Shown here piece by piece: positions 33,535 through 44,510 of a stretch of DNA of 64,000 bases. The stretch is from Euptelea pleiosperma. Lineage: Eukaryota > Streptophyta > Magnoliopsida > Ranunculales > Eupteleaceae. The stretch is taken from positions 22,756,154 to 22,820,153 of the forward strand of contig CM068552.1 in NCBI GenBank assembly GCA_035048495.1, written 5' to 3'. The notes beneath the pieces were generated by a model. The model saw only the letters and a list, made by a program, of their open reading frames with translations. It made no database searches and had not been told where the DNA came from. Both the position numbers and the translations under genes were made by a program. Positions within the stretch are counted from its first letter, which is position 1. Every line of letters starts with the position of its first letter.

Positions 33535-33962
33535 TAGGTGGCGTTTGGTAAAACTTTTTTTCAGACGTTAAGTCTGAATGGGCTGCATTTAAGTGATTTC
33601 GGCAATTAAGTGGCGTTTGGTAAACAACTTAATGTCTGAAATAAAGTGAGTTTCGGACATAAGCAAAAAGTGAGCTTGGGGTCACTTATTGCGGTAAGTG
33701 GTTTGGGTGAAAAGTATCTCCAAAATAGATTCTATTATTCTCTCATAAATACCCATAATGCCATTTTCTTAAAGCTTTCTCTTTTAAAAACTTACGAAAG
33801 TGTCCTAATAAATATTTTAAAATATCCACAATGCCCTTGACTTAATTTTAAGACTTAAGATCCTTACCAAACAACCCAAATCAGACATAAGTCATTAAGC
33901 TATCAGATCTAAAGCACTTTAAGCTTCTAGATCTGAAAACTTAATTTACCAAACGCCACCTA
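33535..33962. mobile_element. MITE with TAGGTGGCGTTTGGTAAA ends, just upstream of NIA
   Basis: The left end TAGGTGGCGTTTGGTAAA (33535-33552) is matched by TTTACCAAACGCCACCTA at 33945-33962. A second left-like end, AAGTGGCGTTTGGTAAA, lies near 33610, so two copies may be nested. I found no clear target duplication, so the superfamily is uncertain (hAT-like ends are possible). The right edge is only about 225 bp from the NIA TATA box. Confidence 0.65.
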
Positions 33963-34188
33963 GACGAGTGTTGGATATTTTTCTAGGCTAGACGTGTGTG
34001 TGGCTGTAGCCAAACCCGAACCTACAGCCAGAAAACCGACACCAGAATCGAGCTACGGCTCGATCCATGGCGGCGCCCATCGCTATGGCTTGGCCCGTCT
34101 CTCTTCCAGACGTCACTTCTCGTTTCATCCAAGCGTCCATTTAGGTGGGACCCACAGACTACCTCGACACGTTTTCAACCCACGCGCC

Positions 34189-34196
34189 TATAAAAA
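34189..34196 (+). promoter_or_regulatory. NIA TATA box
   Basis: TATAAAAA in a GC-rich context lies 165 bp before the ATG, leaving room for a leader of about 130 bases that is AG- and CT-rich. The translated frame is open upstream of it (to 33994) only by chance. Confidence 0.7.
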
Positions 34197-34353
34197 CCCC
34201 AGGCCCAGGCAGGCCCTTCACTTTTTCTCAAACAGAAAGAGCAAAGAAAAGAAGCGAAGGTCCATCGAGACTCTGCGAGAAAGAGAAGAACGCTCTTTCC
34301 TTTTCTCTCAATCTTTTTTATTTTTGTTCTTTCTTGTCTATCATCAGTCTACA

Positions 34354-37300
34354 ATGGCGGCCTCTGTCGAGAATCGACAGTTCAATCATCTTGAAGGGGG
34401 TATGAACTCCGTAATCCATGGCTTCAAAACAGCCCCGAACCACCGGTCCGACTCGCCGGTTCGCGGTAGGAACTTCCTTTCAAATCCTGCAGAACACTCA
34501 CGTCAAAGAAAATCAGATTTCATGGACGACTGGTCGAGTGAAGACGAGGGAGAGAGTGAATGGAAGGACATCCGCAAGATCAACAACGAAGTAGAACCGT
34601 CTATCCTTGACGCTAGAGACGAAGGAACGGCTGACAGCTGGATCGAGCGTAACCCTTCACTAATCCGCCTCACAGGGAAACACCCTTTCAACTCGGAGCC
34701 ACCCCTTACTCGTCTTATGCACCACGGGTTCATCACACCGGTTCCGCTCCACTACGTTCGCAACCACGGATCGGTCCCGAAGGCCAAGTGGGAGGATTGG
34801 ACGATTGAGGTGTGCGGACTCGTTAAACGGCCCGTGGTGTTCACCATGAGCCAACTCCTCAACGAGTTACCGAGTCTTGAATTCCCCGCCACGCTCGTCT
34901 GTGCGGGTAACAGACGGAAAGAGCAAAACATGGTGAAGCAGACCATCGGGTTTAACTGGGGTGCTGCAGCTATATCCACTTCGGTGTGGCGCGGTGTACG
35001 ACTTTGTGATGTGCTTAAACGATGCGGCATCCTCAGCCGTAGAAAAGGAGCTCTCAACGTGTGTTTCGAAGGGGCTGAAGATCTACCAGGAGGCGGTGGG
35101 TCCAAATACGGGACAAGCTTGAAAAAGGAAATCGCCATGGATCCTTCTCGAGACATCATATTAGCGTACATGCAGAACGGAGAGCCTCTAACACCGGATC
35201 ATGGATTCCCTGTGAGGATGATCATTCCTGGTTTCATCGGTGGACGAATGGTGAAATGGCTAAAGAGGATTATAGTTACTACACAAGAATCACAGAATTA
35301 CTACCATTACAAGGACAACAGGGTTCTTCCCTCCCATGTCGACGCTGAGCTAGCAAACGCCGAAGGTACGCTACGCATACTAAAATCACTGGATTTGTAG
35401 AGTTTCTGTTGAAATTATCTACTCATATTGAAAATTGTGATTCTGTGTTGGATGATTAAATCAGCTTGGTGGTATAAGCCGGAGCACATCATCAATGAAC
35501 TGAACATCAACTCTGTGATCACGACACCGTGTCACCAAGAGATCTTGCCGATAAATTCTGCAACGACGCAAAGGCCGTACACGTTAAAGGGCTACGCATA
35601 TTCCGGTGAGTGATTCTTATACGAAAAATAAATAAATTAAAAGCTGTTATTCTGAGGACAACGTATACTTGGCTGGTCGTCGGAATCAGGGTAGTTGGAA
35701 TTGGAATCACTGAATCCTACGACCATCCAACGGTGTAGATCGAGGGAGAAGTCGTCCTCCTCGGATGATAAAAACACAGCTAACTTTTTATTGGAATCTT
35801 TTCAATGTTGGAATCTTGTGGCTTGCGTATTCTTTTCTTTTTTAAGAAAAAAAAAAAAGAGGTATGATAGCATAGTCCTTAGGTACATGAATCACAATGA
35901 ACCGTTGGGTCAAACTTGAGACGCCGTGATTTTCGGGTCGATGATCGAACCCTAGTTGGACCAATTAAAATAGTAGGTTGCTAGAAATTGGGTGTTTTTT
36001 TTAAAGATTTTGATTTAAAAAAGAAATTCAGAGATAGTTGGTGTTCTTTTCATGGTCTTTGAAAATCTCTCCATCAAAGAGGGGTAGCGCTGAAAGTAAA
36101 GCTTTCTTTTTGTCCTTATTACCGGCAAAAAAACTAGGGATAAAACTTTGATGACCGGACCTGTCATCGAAGGAGATGACAGGGCAACAGATCTCGGCAC
36201 GTGGATTTGTAAGGACTGACCACCTCGGCCTCACCACACACGTACCCAGGTAAGTACTCGAGTGCTTTTTTGCCAAAACACGAGTAAAACTTCCGTCACA
36301 ATGGGATTGCAAATCACACAAAACACAGCCAATGAGTTCTCGGCACGTACACCTAAAAACACATGGTACGTTGCAAAAGCACTTGTGTACGTGCCGAGAA
36401 CTCATTGGCTGTGTTTTGTGTGATTTATAATTTCGTGTGATGGAAGTTTTACTCCCAAAACACTCACCTGTGTACGTGGGCGGTGAGGCCGAGGGGGTCT
36501 TCCTGTACAAAATCCACGTGCCATCCTGACAGGGGCCCTGTCAACGAAGTTTTACTCAAAAACTAGGAAGTCGTGTTAACTTAACCAAACCACTAATCAC
36601 AATCGTAACCTAAGAAGCTTACTATGGTTAACTTAATTAACGTATTTATGGTTTTTTTTTTAATTAATACAGGAGGAGGGAAGAAGGTGACACGTGTGGA
36701 GGTGACAATGGACGGTGGAGAGACATGGCTAGTGTGCGCCTTGGAACACTCGGAGAAACCCAGCAAGTATGGGAAGTACTGGTGCTGGTGCTTCTGGTCA
36801 CTGGAAGTTGAAGTCCTTGACCTACTAGGGGCCAAAGAGATCGCTGTTCGTGCTTGGGACGAGACCCTCAACACCCAACCCGAAAAGCTTATCTGGAACC
36901 TTATGGTGAGTTTCCTCTGTGTTGCTCGAGTGACCCGCACTAGATAGAACCTCCTCTTGAGATTGACTGACAACATCACAGCTTCCTAGTGTGGTCATCT
37001 CCATGACGCCAACCACTTTGCTCCTACTCTCCCAAAACGCCAAGCGGCAACTCTTTTGGGCCCACAAGCCATGAATGTTTGACCCACTGAAACCTGTACA
37101 CCAACAATATTATCAGTCTGATTGGATTTCTAGCCATTGGATATGAGCGTTTTCATATCAAATGGTTAGAAATTAATCACCAATATATAGCAAGTTAATT
37201 TTTCATGGCATTTTGGGAGGGAAGGACCTAGCCAAAGTTTGTTTTGTTCTACCCTGCAAGAATACTACACAAGTACACTGTATTGGACGGTCCAGATTAA

Positions 37301-38825
37301 TTTACAAATGTTTAAATCATTGCATTTATGGGACCCGTAATTATATAAGTGCAATAGTACCGGTACTGGAAGGAAGCCGAAAGCAATTAAAAATGACCAA
37401 GTTCATAATCTACGGGGATTTTCATCATCAACTGGGTGTGCGCTTTGCGCATTTTAAGCTGATGAAGACGTTAACGTACGCCGGTGGTGTTATGTGCAGG
37501 GGATGATGAACAACTGCTGGTTCCGAGTGAAGACGAACGTGTGCAAACCACACAAGGGCGAGATCGGTCTCGTGTTTGAACACCCAACTCAACCAGGAAA
37601 CCAGTCTGGCGGGTGGATGGCTAGGCAAAAGCATCTCGAATCATCAGAGACTCAGCAGAGCTTGAAGAAAAGTGTCTCTACGCCCTTCATGAACACTAGT
37701 TCAAACATGTACTCCATGTCCGAGGTGAAGAGGCACAACTCGGCCGAGTCAGCCTGGATTGTTGTACATGGCCACATCTACGACTGTACTCGGTTCATCA
37801 AAGACCACCCTGGTGGTACCGATAGTATCCTCATCAACGCTGGATCTGATTGCACTGAGGAGTTCGATGCAATTCATTCAGACAAAGCCAAGAAAATGCT
37901 TGAAGACTACAGAATCGGTGAACTCATCACAACTGGTTACACATCTGACTCGTCCTCCTCACCAAATAACTCAGTCCATGGCGCATCAAACCTGATCCAC
38001 CTGGCCCCTATCGAAGAATGCACCATGTCGAAACCTATAGCTCTGATACCACGTGAGAAAATTCAATGCAAGCTCATCACCAAGACTTCCATCTCTCATG
38101 ACGTACGTCTCTTCAGGTTCGCATTACCGTCCGACGATCAAGTCCTCGGGTTACCAGTAGGGAAACACATATACCTATGCGCTACTATAGACAACAAGCT
38201 GTGCATGCGTGCTTACACTCCGACGAGCTCTGTCGACGAAGTCGGTTACTTCGATCTGGTAATTAAGGTATACTTCAAGGGTGTGAGTCCAAAATTTCCC
38301 AACGGCGGACTCATGTCACAGTATCTCGACTCGCTCCCATTAGGTTCCAGCCTCGACGTCAAGGGACCGTTGGGACATATCGAGTACAAAGGCCGCGGTA
38401 ACTTCACTGTCCAAGGTAAAGAAAAATCTGCTAAGCGGCTAGCAATGCTTGCAGGTGGGACCGGGATCACTCCAATCTATCAGGTGATCCAAGCGATATT
38501 GAAAGATCCGGAAGATGAAACGGAGATGTACGTGGTGTATGCAAATCGAACGGAAGATGATATACTGTTGAGGGAGGAGCTTGACGAGTGGGCGGAGAAG
38601 CATGAGAGGCTGAAAGTGTGGTATGTAGTGGGGGAGACGTTGAGGGAAGGGTGGAAATATAGCGTGGGATATGTTACAGAGAGTATACTGAGAGAACATA
38701 TTCCTGAAGGATCAAATGATACATTGGCGTTGGCTTGTGGGCCACCACCGATGATTCAATTTGCAGTGACGCCGAACTTGGAGAAGATGAACTATGACGT
38801 GAAGAACTCGTTGCTGTTGTTTTGA
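34354..38825 (+). CDS. NIA: Nitrate reductase (NAD(P)H), four exons, 903 residues
   Basis: This cytosolic enzyme reduces nitrate to nitrite with electrons from NADH, the first step of nitrate assimilation. Exons: 34354-35365, 35465-35605, 36673-36905 and 37500-38825 (stop TGA included); all three introns (99, 1067 and 594 bp) are GT-AG and the frame is kept. The start is the ATG giving [10 protein letters not shown]. Domains: Mo-cofactor domain about 95-345 with the Mo ligand Cys183 ([14 protein letters not shown]); dimerisation about 350-490; hinge 1 with the 14-3-3 phosphosite [11 protein letters not shown] (Ser522); cytochrome b5 about 535-610 with haem ligands His565 (HPGG) and His588; FAD domain from about 645 with RAYT at 699-702; NADH domain with [10 protein letters not shown] (781-790) and Cys875 in ACGPPPM. 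Length and intron number are usual for plants and no key residue is missing. Regulation by phosphorylation and 14-3-3 binding is inferred from the site. Cofactor preference (NADH or NADPH) cannot be read here. Confidence 0.97.
36139..36557. mobile_element. MULE-type foldback element in NIA intron 2
   Basis: Two arms of about 200 bp are reverse complements around a short centre near 36350. Shared phrases include CCAATGAGTTCTCGGCACGT and its complement ACGTGCCGAGAACTCATTGG, and CTCGGCCTCACC with GGTGAGGCCGAG. Ends are GATAAAAC and GTTTTACTC. Flanks are AAAAACTAGG (36129-36138 and 36558-36567), a 10-bp duplication. It accounts for about 40% of intron 2. Transcribed as part of the intron it could form a long hairpin RNA; that is inference. 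Confidence 0.8.
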
Positions 38826-39030
38826 CTTTGAGAGTTCGTTGGTGCTGTACATAAGTGGTGCATGTATTTGTTTAAATTATTACTAGGAGTCTGTTTTTCC
38901 ATTGTCGATCGAAAAAAAGTTGTAGAAAGAACTAGATTTATGTTTTTGGTATTTTACCTAAGGGTTGATGATGTATCATTTACCATTCTCATTCAATGGA
39001 GGAAATATTGTTTAAGATGAAGCTTAAGCG

Positions 39031-39042
39031 CCCCCCCCCCCG

Positions 39043-39074
<32 letters not shown>
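39031..39074. repeat. Poly-C tract
   Basis: A 44-base run of C has a single G at 39042, about 200 bp after the NIA stop codon. Its true length is uncertain in any assembly. Confidence 0.95.
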
Positions 39075-39076
<2 letters not shown>

Positions 39077-39186
39077 TCCTCTTGAATATGTGTGATTTGT
39101 GGTTCAGAGATCGGACTACTTTTGCCATCTGATTGGCTCTACATAGTGCATTTTGTTGGGCTCATGCTAACTTCATGATTAATGTT

Positions 39187-39364
39187 TAGCCCACCCCCCT
39201 TGGTGGGATATACATACCAAAAATCAGCCTGATTGGTTATCTCTACCTGATTCTAGCCGTTCGATTCAAGCATGTTTTTTGGGTAAGAAATTCAACGGCT
39301 GGAAATCATTAATTAATCAATAAGCTGATTTTTAGTGTGTATAGCCACCAATGGGTGGGTTCAA
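39187..39364. repeat. Small inverted-repeat element
   Basis: The left end (CCACCCCCCTTGGTGGGATA) and right end (ATAGCCACCAATGGGTGGGT) are inverted copies, as are AAAAATCAGCCTGATTGG and AATCAATAAGCTGATTTTTA inside. The same element, carrying an insertion, lies at about 46391-46920; a diverged half is near 39490-39605. This copy shows the uninterrupted form of the insertion site at 46421. Confidence 0.6.
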
Positions 39365-39607
39365 CATCCATATACAGAGTGACCTTTTTCTATGTAGGGC
39401 CACAAGAGTCCTCTGCGCATCGATTGCATCGAGAGATCTCTACATCGAAAAAATCTCCCCACGACTTTGGATTCAGCCGATGCAGAGCATTTGTTTGGGA
39501 TTGCTTCTACCCGTTGGATTCAAATATATATTTTTTAATACAAATCCAACAGCTAGGAATCATCAATCAATTTTTAATGTGGATATCCATCCATGGGTGG
39601 GCTGAAC

Positions 39608-40007
39608 CACGGTTTTAAAAACGGCCGTTTAAACGGTAACACCCCAAGCCCGTTTCCATTTTATCGGTTTTGAAAAAAACGGCCGTTATTTGGTTTTAAA
39701 GGCCGTTAAAATCGTTTAAACAGCCGTTTAATTTTGAAAATTTTTGTGAAAAAAACGGCCGTTAAAACCGTTTAAATCTGTTAAATTCCATTTTATTTTT
39801 TAATTTTCAAATTTCAAAATTTGAATTTCAGCGCCACTTTTTCCGTTTTTTTCCGTTAAAATCTTTAAAACCGTTAAAATCCGTTTAATTTCTTTTTTTC
39901 TATTTTTGCCCCTGACCATTTCAATCCATTTTAACAGCCGTTTAAATGGTTTAAACGGTAACGCCCCCAGTCCGTTTAACCGTTAAAACGGCCTCCTTTA
40001 AACCTTG
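39608..40007. mobile_element. hAT-type MITE, 400 bp
   Basis: The ends are CACGGTTTTAAAAACGGCCG and, reversed, CAAGGTTTAAAGGAGGCCG. The 8-bp flank GGCTGAAC is present on both sides (39600-39607 and 40008-40015). The interior is a series of CCGTTTAAA/CCGTTAAAA phrases. The 8-bp duplication and CA..GG ends fit hAT. The sister copy is at 46421-46746. Confidence 0.85.
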
Positions 40008-40619
40008 GGCTGAACATTCATGTGTGGTCGGTCGGCCCACAAAAATGAGCTAAGCCACAGGAGTCCTCCTGCATCGAGAAACGTACGTCAACATCTAAAA
40101 ATTTTCCCACGTACCTGAGTGCTTTCTGCAAGTGAGTGTTTTTTTAAATTTTATATTACAAAAGCAAAAGCTCCTGGTTACGTGGTAGAAATCCTTAGGA
40201 TACGTGCCGAGAACTATGTGGTAGTCAGCGGTTTCGCTTACAGCCCGCTGTCATCAAATTTTTACTCACGCACAAGCACTCTTTATCTTGACATGTCGTG
40301 TTGAATCTAAGTCGACTGTACTCGAGCAATGATGATGACAAGTGGCAGGTTTTGCATGGTAAGTCAAATTCCCACAGTTGAGATCAACTCATGAAAATAA
40401 GTCTAATCCAACGCTTATAAATCACTAATCAGGCTGATTTTTGGTTTGTATGTCCACTTAGGGATTAGCCAAACATCCATACGGCCAGAGTCCTCTAATA
40501 GTGTGCCACGTGGCTCATATTGTGTTTTGTAACCGGAGCCTGTCATTTTAGGGCGGTAACTGGAGCCTGAACCAAATTATTAATGATGGGTCTTTTTGCT
40601 GGAGGTTTAATTTTGTTGG

Positions 40620-40885
40620 ACTATACGTCGGCTACGGAGGTGCTTTGTCTGATGGTCTTAACCTAAGCAAGTGTGTACGTAGCTTGGTAGTACGGGATTT
40701 GATTGTTACTCCTGGCCCAAAATCACCAGCTAAGTTTCTAAAGAGAAGATTTTTGAAGCGCCGATCATGCGCCCATTAATCGTGGGCCACATATACCTGG
40801 GTTTAGGATTTGGTTGAAAAAAAAATTAATTAACTATGGGTATATATGCCGCACAATCATTGAGCGCATGATCCTTGATCGTCTG
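40620..40885. repeat. Half copy of the 41972-42862 foldback element
   Basis: It shares with 41972-42862 the phrases AGCTTGGTAGTACGGGATT, AAATCACCAGCTAAGTTTCT, a GATCATGCGCCCATT end region and ATACCTGGGTTTAGGATTTG. Only one arm is present. Confidence 0.5.
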
Positions 40886-40889
40886 GTCG

Positions 40890-41700
40890 AAAAAAATTAA
40901 GAAAGATATAAAATCGGAAACAAGAACATTCGAGGAGATCTAGGAATAGAGCTAATAAGAGATAAAAATAAGGAAAAGTAGATTGACATGCATGGTTTGG
41001 ATATGTACAATGAAAGCCATCAACCGCGTCATTGAAAATGAGTGATTTAGTACAAATTGAAAGCCATAAAAAGGAGAGAGGAAGGACAAAAATAACATAG
41101 AGTGAGGTAGTAAGAAAAGATTTAAAGATTGATCTCATGATAGAAGATATATTACTTAACCGACTCAAATGACGAAATATATAGGATTCATGTTGTCGAC
41201 CTCAAATAGTTGAGATATGTGATTTATGAAGTTCTAAATGTTATTGAGGCCAATGGGTTTTGAACCCAAGAAGAGTAACGAAGGTTATGGGTTTTGGAAC
41301 CCCAAAACCTTTTGGTGTTTTTAAAATTTCAAATCCCTTAAACATTTTGGAGCCAAAACTTTATAAAATTTGAATTAAATTTTTTTAACTTTTGTGCAAA
41401 CCTTTAATCCTACATTGTTTTTGAGGATTCTTGTATCTGCCTATATATATATATGAGAGGATTGGACCCAAGGATGTGGAGCGCTCCGGTATCCTAATTT
41501 AATTTGTGCCCCATGAAAACAATCATGCAAAACTAAATGTTATAAACAAACACGCGCGCAGCAAACTGAGATGACGGACCATGGTCCGTGGTCCTTGGTC
41601 TTGGACTTTGACTTGGACTTGGACTATCTAAGCTTAAACGTTTGTGTTGAACACTACCAAAAAAATGACTTTCCCTGACAGACAAGTTTACTTTTCTCAA
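40890..41700. repeat. Duplicated segment, copy 1
   Basis: The order and sequence closely match 43640-44510: AAAAAATTAAGAAAGATA, CAAGAACATTCGAGGA, ATATGTACAATGAA, TAGTACAAATTGAAA, AATAACATAGAGT, GAAGATATATTACTTAA, then the phrase ending GGAGCCAAAACTTTATAAA and the CACTACC terminus. No coding is recognised in it. Confidence 0.8.
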
Positions 41701-41710
41701 CACAAACGTT

Positions 41711-41716
<6 letters not shown>
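41631..41716. repeat. Perfect 20-bp inverted repeat
   Basis: AGCTTAAACGTTTGTGTTGA (41631-41650) and TCAACACAAACGTTTAAGCT (41697-41716) are exact reverse complements separated by 46 bases. The left arm is also in the other duplicate (partly, near 44447); the right arm is not. Confidence 0.9.
41652..41696 (+). other. CACTA-like transposon terminus (fragment)
   Basis: CACTACCAAAAAAATGACTT is followed by TCCCTGACAGAC. CACTACxAAAAAA followed by TTTCCxGACGG is the usual terminal form of plant CACTA (En/Spm) elements. The second duplicate has the same at 44467 with CCCCGACGGAC. No opposite end or transposase is seen. Confidence 0.45.

Positions 41717-41801
<85 letters not shown>
41715..41801. repeat. 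(CT)n microsatellite, ~43 units
   Basis: This is an uninterrupted CT run. Its translation as Leu-Ser repeats on the plus strand is not a gene. Confidence 0.98.
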
Positions 41802-41806
<5 letters not shown>

Positions 41807-41971
41807 TCCTTATTTTATCTCTTATTAGCGCTATTCCTAGATATCCTCAAATGCTCTTGTTTCTAATTTTATCTTTCTTAATTTTTTTACTCATCTATAC
41901 CAATCCTCATGTCTTTATAAACATCCAATTTCTTAATTTTTCAAGATATAAGAAGAAAAAAAAGTCAATCT

Positions 41972-42862
41972 CAGACCAATGATTGCGCGGCATACATACC
42001 CATGGTTACTTCTTTAAAAAGCTTTTTTTAAACCAAATCCTAAACCCAGGTATATGTGGCACACGAGCAATGGGTGGATGATAGCCGCTGCAAAAAATTT
42101 CTCCTTGGAAACTTATCTGGTGATTTTGAGCCAGGAGTAACAATCGAATCCCGTACTACCAAGCCATGTACACACTTGCCAGGTCAAGATCTTCAAGTGT
42201 GTATGTGGCTTGGTAGTACGGGATTGATTCTCAATTGTTACCCTAGCTCAAAATAACGAGTAAAACTTTGATGACAGGGCGCATGCAATATGAGCCACAT
42301 GCAATAGAGATTAACAACATCTATTGATGATTGGTAAAAACTCGTTCTCTAAAATTAAATTATAAAATATTTTTTTTTGTTAGAATTATTTTTGGTTGAT
42401 CAAATTAATTTAACCATTCTCACCCCTTCTTGTGGTTTGACCCTGTATTTGCACTATACATAAATATTTGATTTGACTTGTGTAAATTTGGGTTTGATTA
42501 GACATTAAAGTACAATGATCAAGAAAAATACTGTCCATCACCTAGAAATCTCTAATCGGGCTGATTTTTTGTTTGTAGGTCCACCTAGGAATTAGCCAAA
42601 CATCCATATGGTCAGATTCCTCTAATAGTGTAGTGACATGTGTCTCATATTGTGCATTGTCATCGGCCTCAATGACAACGCCCTTCATCAAAGTTTTACT
42701 CCAAAAATAACCAGCTAAATTTCTGAGGAGAAAATTTTTGAAGCGGCGATCATGTACCCATTGATCGTGCATTACATATACCAAGGGTTAGGATTTGGTT
42801 TTAAAAAAACTTTAAGAGTAACCATAGTTATATGTGGCGCGCAATCATTGTGCGCATTATCC
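41972..42862. mobile_element. Foldback element, interrupted by another MITE
   Basis: The left arm (41972-42190) and right arm (42190-42257 plus 42702-42862) are inverted copies: AATGATTGCGCGGCATACAT against ATGTGGCGCGCAATCATT, AAACCAAATCCTAAACCC against GGGTTAGGATTTGGTTTTA, and CCGTACTACCAAGCCATGTA against TATGTGGCTTGGTAGTACGG at the centre. The element at 42258-42701 sits in the right arm. The ends are approximate and I found no target duplication. Confidence 0.6.
42258..42701. mobile_element. MULE-type MITE, 444 bp, nested
   Basis: The ends are GAGTAAAACTTTGATGACAG and, reversed, GAGTAAAACTTTGATGAAGG. Flanks are CAAAATAAC (42249-42257) and AAAAATAAC (42703-42711), a 9-bp duplication with one mismatch. 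The end sequence GA(G)TAAAACTT(TC)G is shared with the intron-2 element at 36139. It is inserted in the foldback element 41972-42862. Confidence 0.7.
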
Positions 42863-43029
42863 CCACTTCAAAAAAAATTCGCGTTCCTAAGGTACCAATA
42901 TATCAAGTTGTATGATTGCTGGTGTAAGATTGACTTATTGTTTCTTATATCTTAAACAATCAAGAACATTTCCAATCAAGATCTCTATTTTGGAGCACAG
43001 AAAAACTATTTTTTATGATGAAGTGCTTT

Positions 43030-43623
43030 TAGAGCACCTCGATTATAATGTCTACTCCAACTATCCATCTCTATTTTAATTTCTAAAACACTATTCCAAT
43101 AAAAAATACCAAATGAGATTTTTATTATTATTTTATATAATAAATATACTATAAATACAATTTCTATTATTATTTTTATTTTTTATTTTTTATATCAAAT
43201 GAGATTTTTTATCTTAAGTTGTACGAATATACAATAAAATTATATTATTTTTTTAAAATATAGCTAAAAATATTCAATATTAGTCTCATTTTAAAGGTAT
43301 GATGATATCTTTTCAACAATACCAATTTTATAAAAATCAGATTTAAAAATTGAAAGTTACACCAATTTTATAAAAATACATTGAAAAGTACAAATGATAT
43401 AACCAATATTAAATTTTAGTATAATATATAAAGAAGGTTAAAATGGAAATTATAGAAAAATGAACAATAATAGAGATAGTTTTGGAGATCCATCGTGGGC
43501 TTCTAAATTTGGAGACTCAAAATGGGGTCTCTGAAATAGAGACCCTTTTTGAAGTATTGTTGGAGCTTGGATTCCACCAAACAAGTCTCTATTTTACAAA
43601 TATAGAACATAGTTGGAGATGCT
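43030..43623. mobile_element. Probable MITE with GAGCATCTCCAAC-like ends
   Basis: The left end has GAGCACCTCGATTATAATGT and CCAACTATCCATCTCTATTTT; the right end reversed reads AAGCATCTCCAACTATGTTC and has TAAAATAGAGAC. This terminal type is common in plant MITEs. The interior is very AT-rich. Edges are approximate. Confidence 0.45.
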
Positions 43624-43639
43624 TATAAAGACATGAGGA

Positions 43640-44510
43640 TTGGGATAGATGAGTACAAAAAAATTAAGAAAGATAAAATCAGAAACAAGAACATCCGAGG
43701 ATATCTAGGAATATTAATTAATAGCGCTTATAAGAGATAAAATAAGGAAAAGTAGAGTGAAATAGTTTGAATATGTACAATGAAGGCCATCAATGACACC
43801 ATTGAAAATGAGTCATTTAGTACAAATTGAAACCTATAAAAAGGATAGAGGAAGGACAAAAATAACATAGAGTAAGGTACTAAGAAAAGATTTAAAAACT
43901 TGTGCCACTATAGAAGATATATTACTTAATAGAGTCAAATGACGAAATAGGATTCATGTTGCAAACCCCAAATAGTTGAGATATGTGATTTATAAGTTTT
44001 AAATATTATTGAAGCCAATGGGCTTTGAACCCAAGACCTCATAGGATTTAAATAATTAATCTAAAAAGAGTAATGAAGTTTATGGGTTTTTGAACCCAAA
44101 ATTTTTAATGTTTTTAAGGAAACAAATCCTTAACATTTTGGAGCCAAAACTTTATAAAGTTTGAATTAAAATTTTTTGAAGGAAATCTTTAGTAGAGTTT
44201 TTCATTCTTGTGCAAACTTCAATCCTACATTGTTTGTGAGGATTCTTATATCTACCTACATATGAGAGGATTGGAACCCAAGGGTGGAGCCCTCAGGTAT
44301 CCTAATTTAATTTGCACCCCCATGGGCACAATCATGCAAAACCAAATGTAATAAATAAACATACGCGCACGCCGAGCCGAGACGACAGACCATGGTCTGT
44401 TGTCCTTGTTCATGGACTTTGAATTAGACTTGGGTTAGCTAAGCTTAAATTAACGTTTGTTTTGAACACTACCAAAAAAAATGACTTTCCCCGACGGACC
44501 AATTTACTTT
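43640..44510. repeat. Duplicated segment, copy 2
   Basis: This is the partner of 40890-41700. It has small insertions relative to copy 1, for example an AATTAATTAATAGCGC stretch near 43711 and CTCATAGGATTTAAATAATT near 44038. It ends with the CACTA-like terminus at 44467 and continues further than copy 1, so copy 1 was cut where its 20-bp inverted repeat and CT run begin. Confidence 0.8.

Noticed and set aside
33535..33962. PIF/Harbinger assignment for the element next to NIA
   Set aside because: No TTA or TAA duplication on both sides; only the terminal inverted repeat is supported.
33994..34353. In-frame extension of nitrate reductase by 120 codons upstream
   Set aside because: The TATA box (34189) lies within it and the ATG at 34354 gives the normal plant N-terminus and length; the upstream frame has no stop by chance.
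35366..35400. End of the first nitrate reductase frame (after residue 337) as the true C-terminus
   Set aside because: The frame enters intron 1 at a GT donor; joining at 35366-35464 restores the conserved AWWYKPE sequence.
41644..41982. Open frame rich in Leu-Ser repeats
   Set aside because: It is the CT microsatellite translated.
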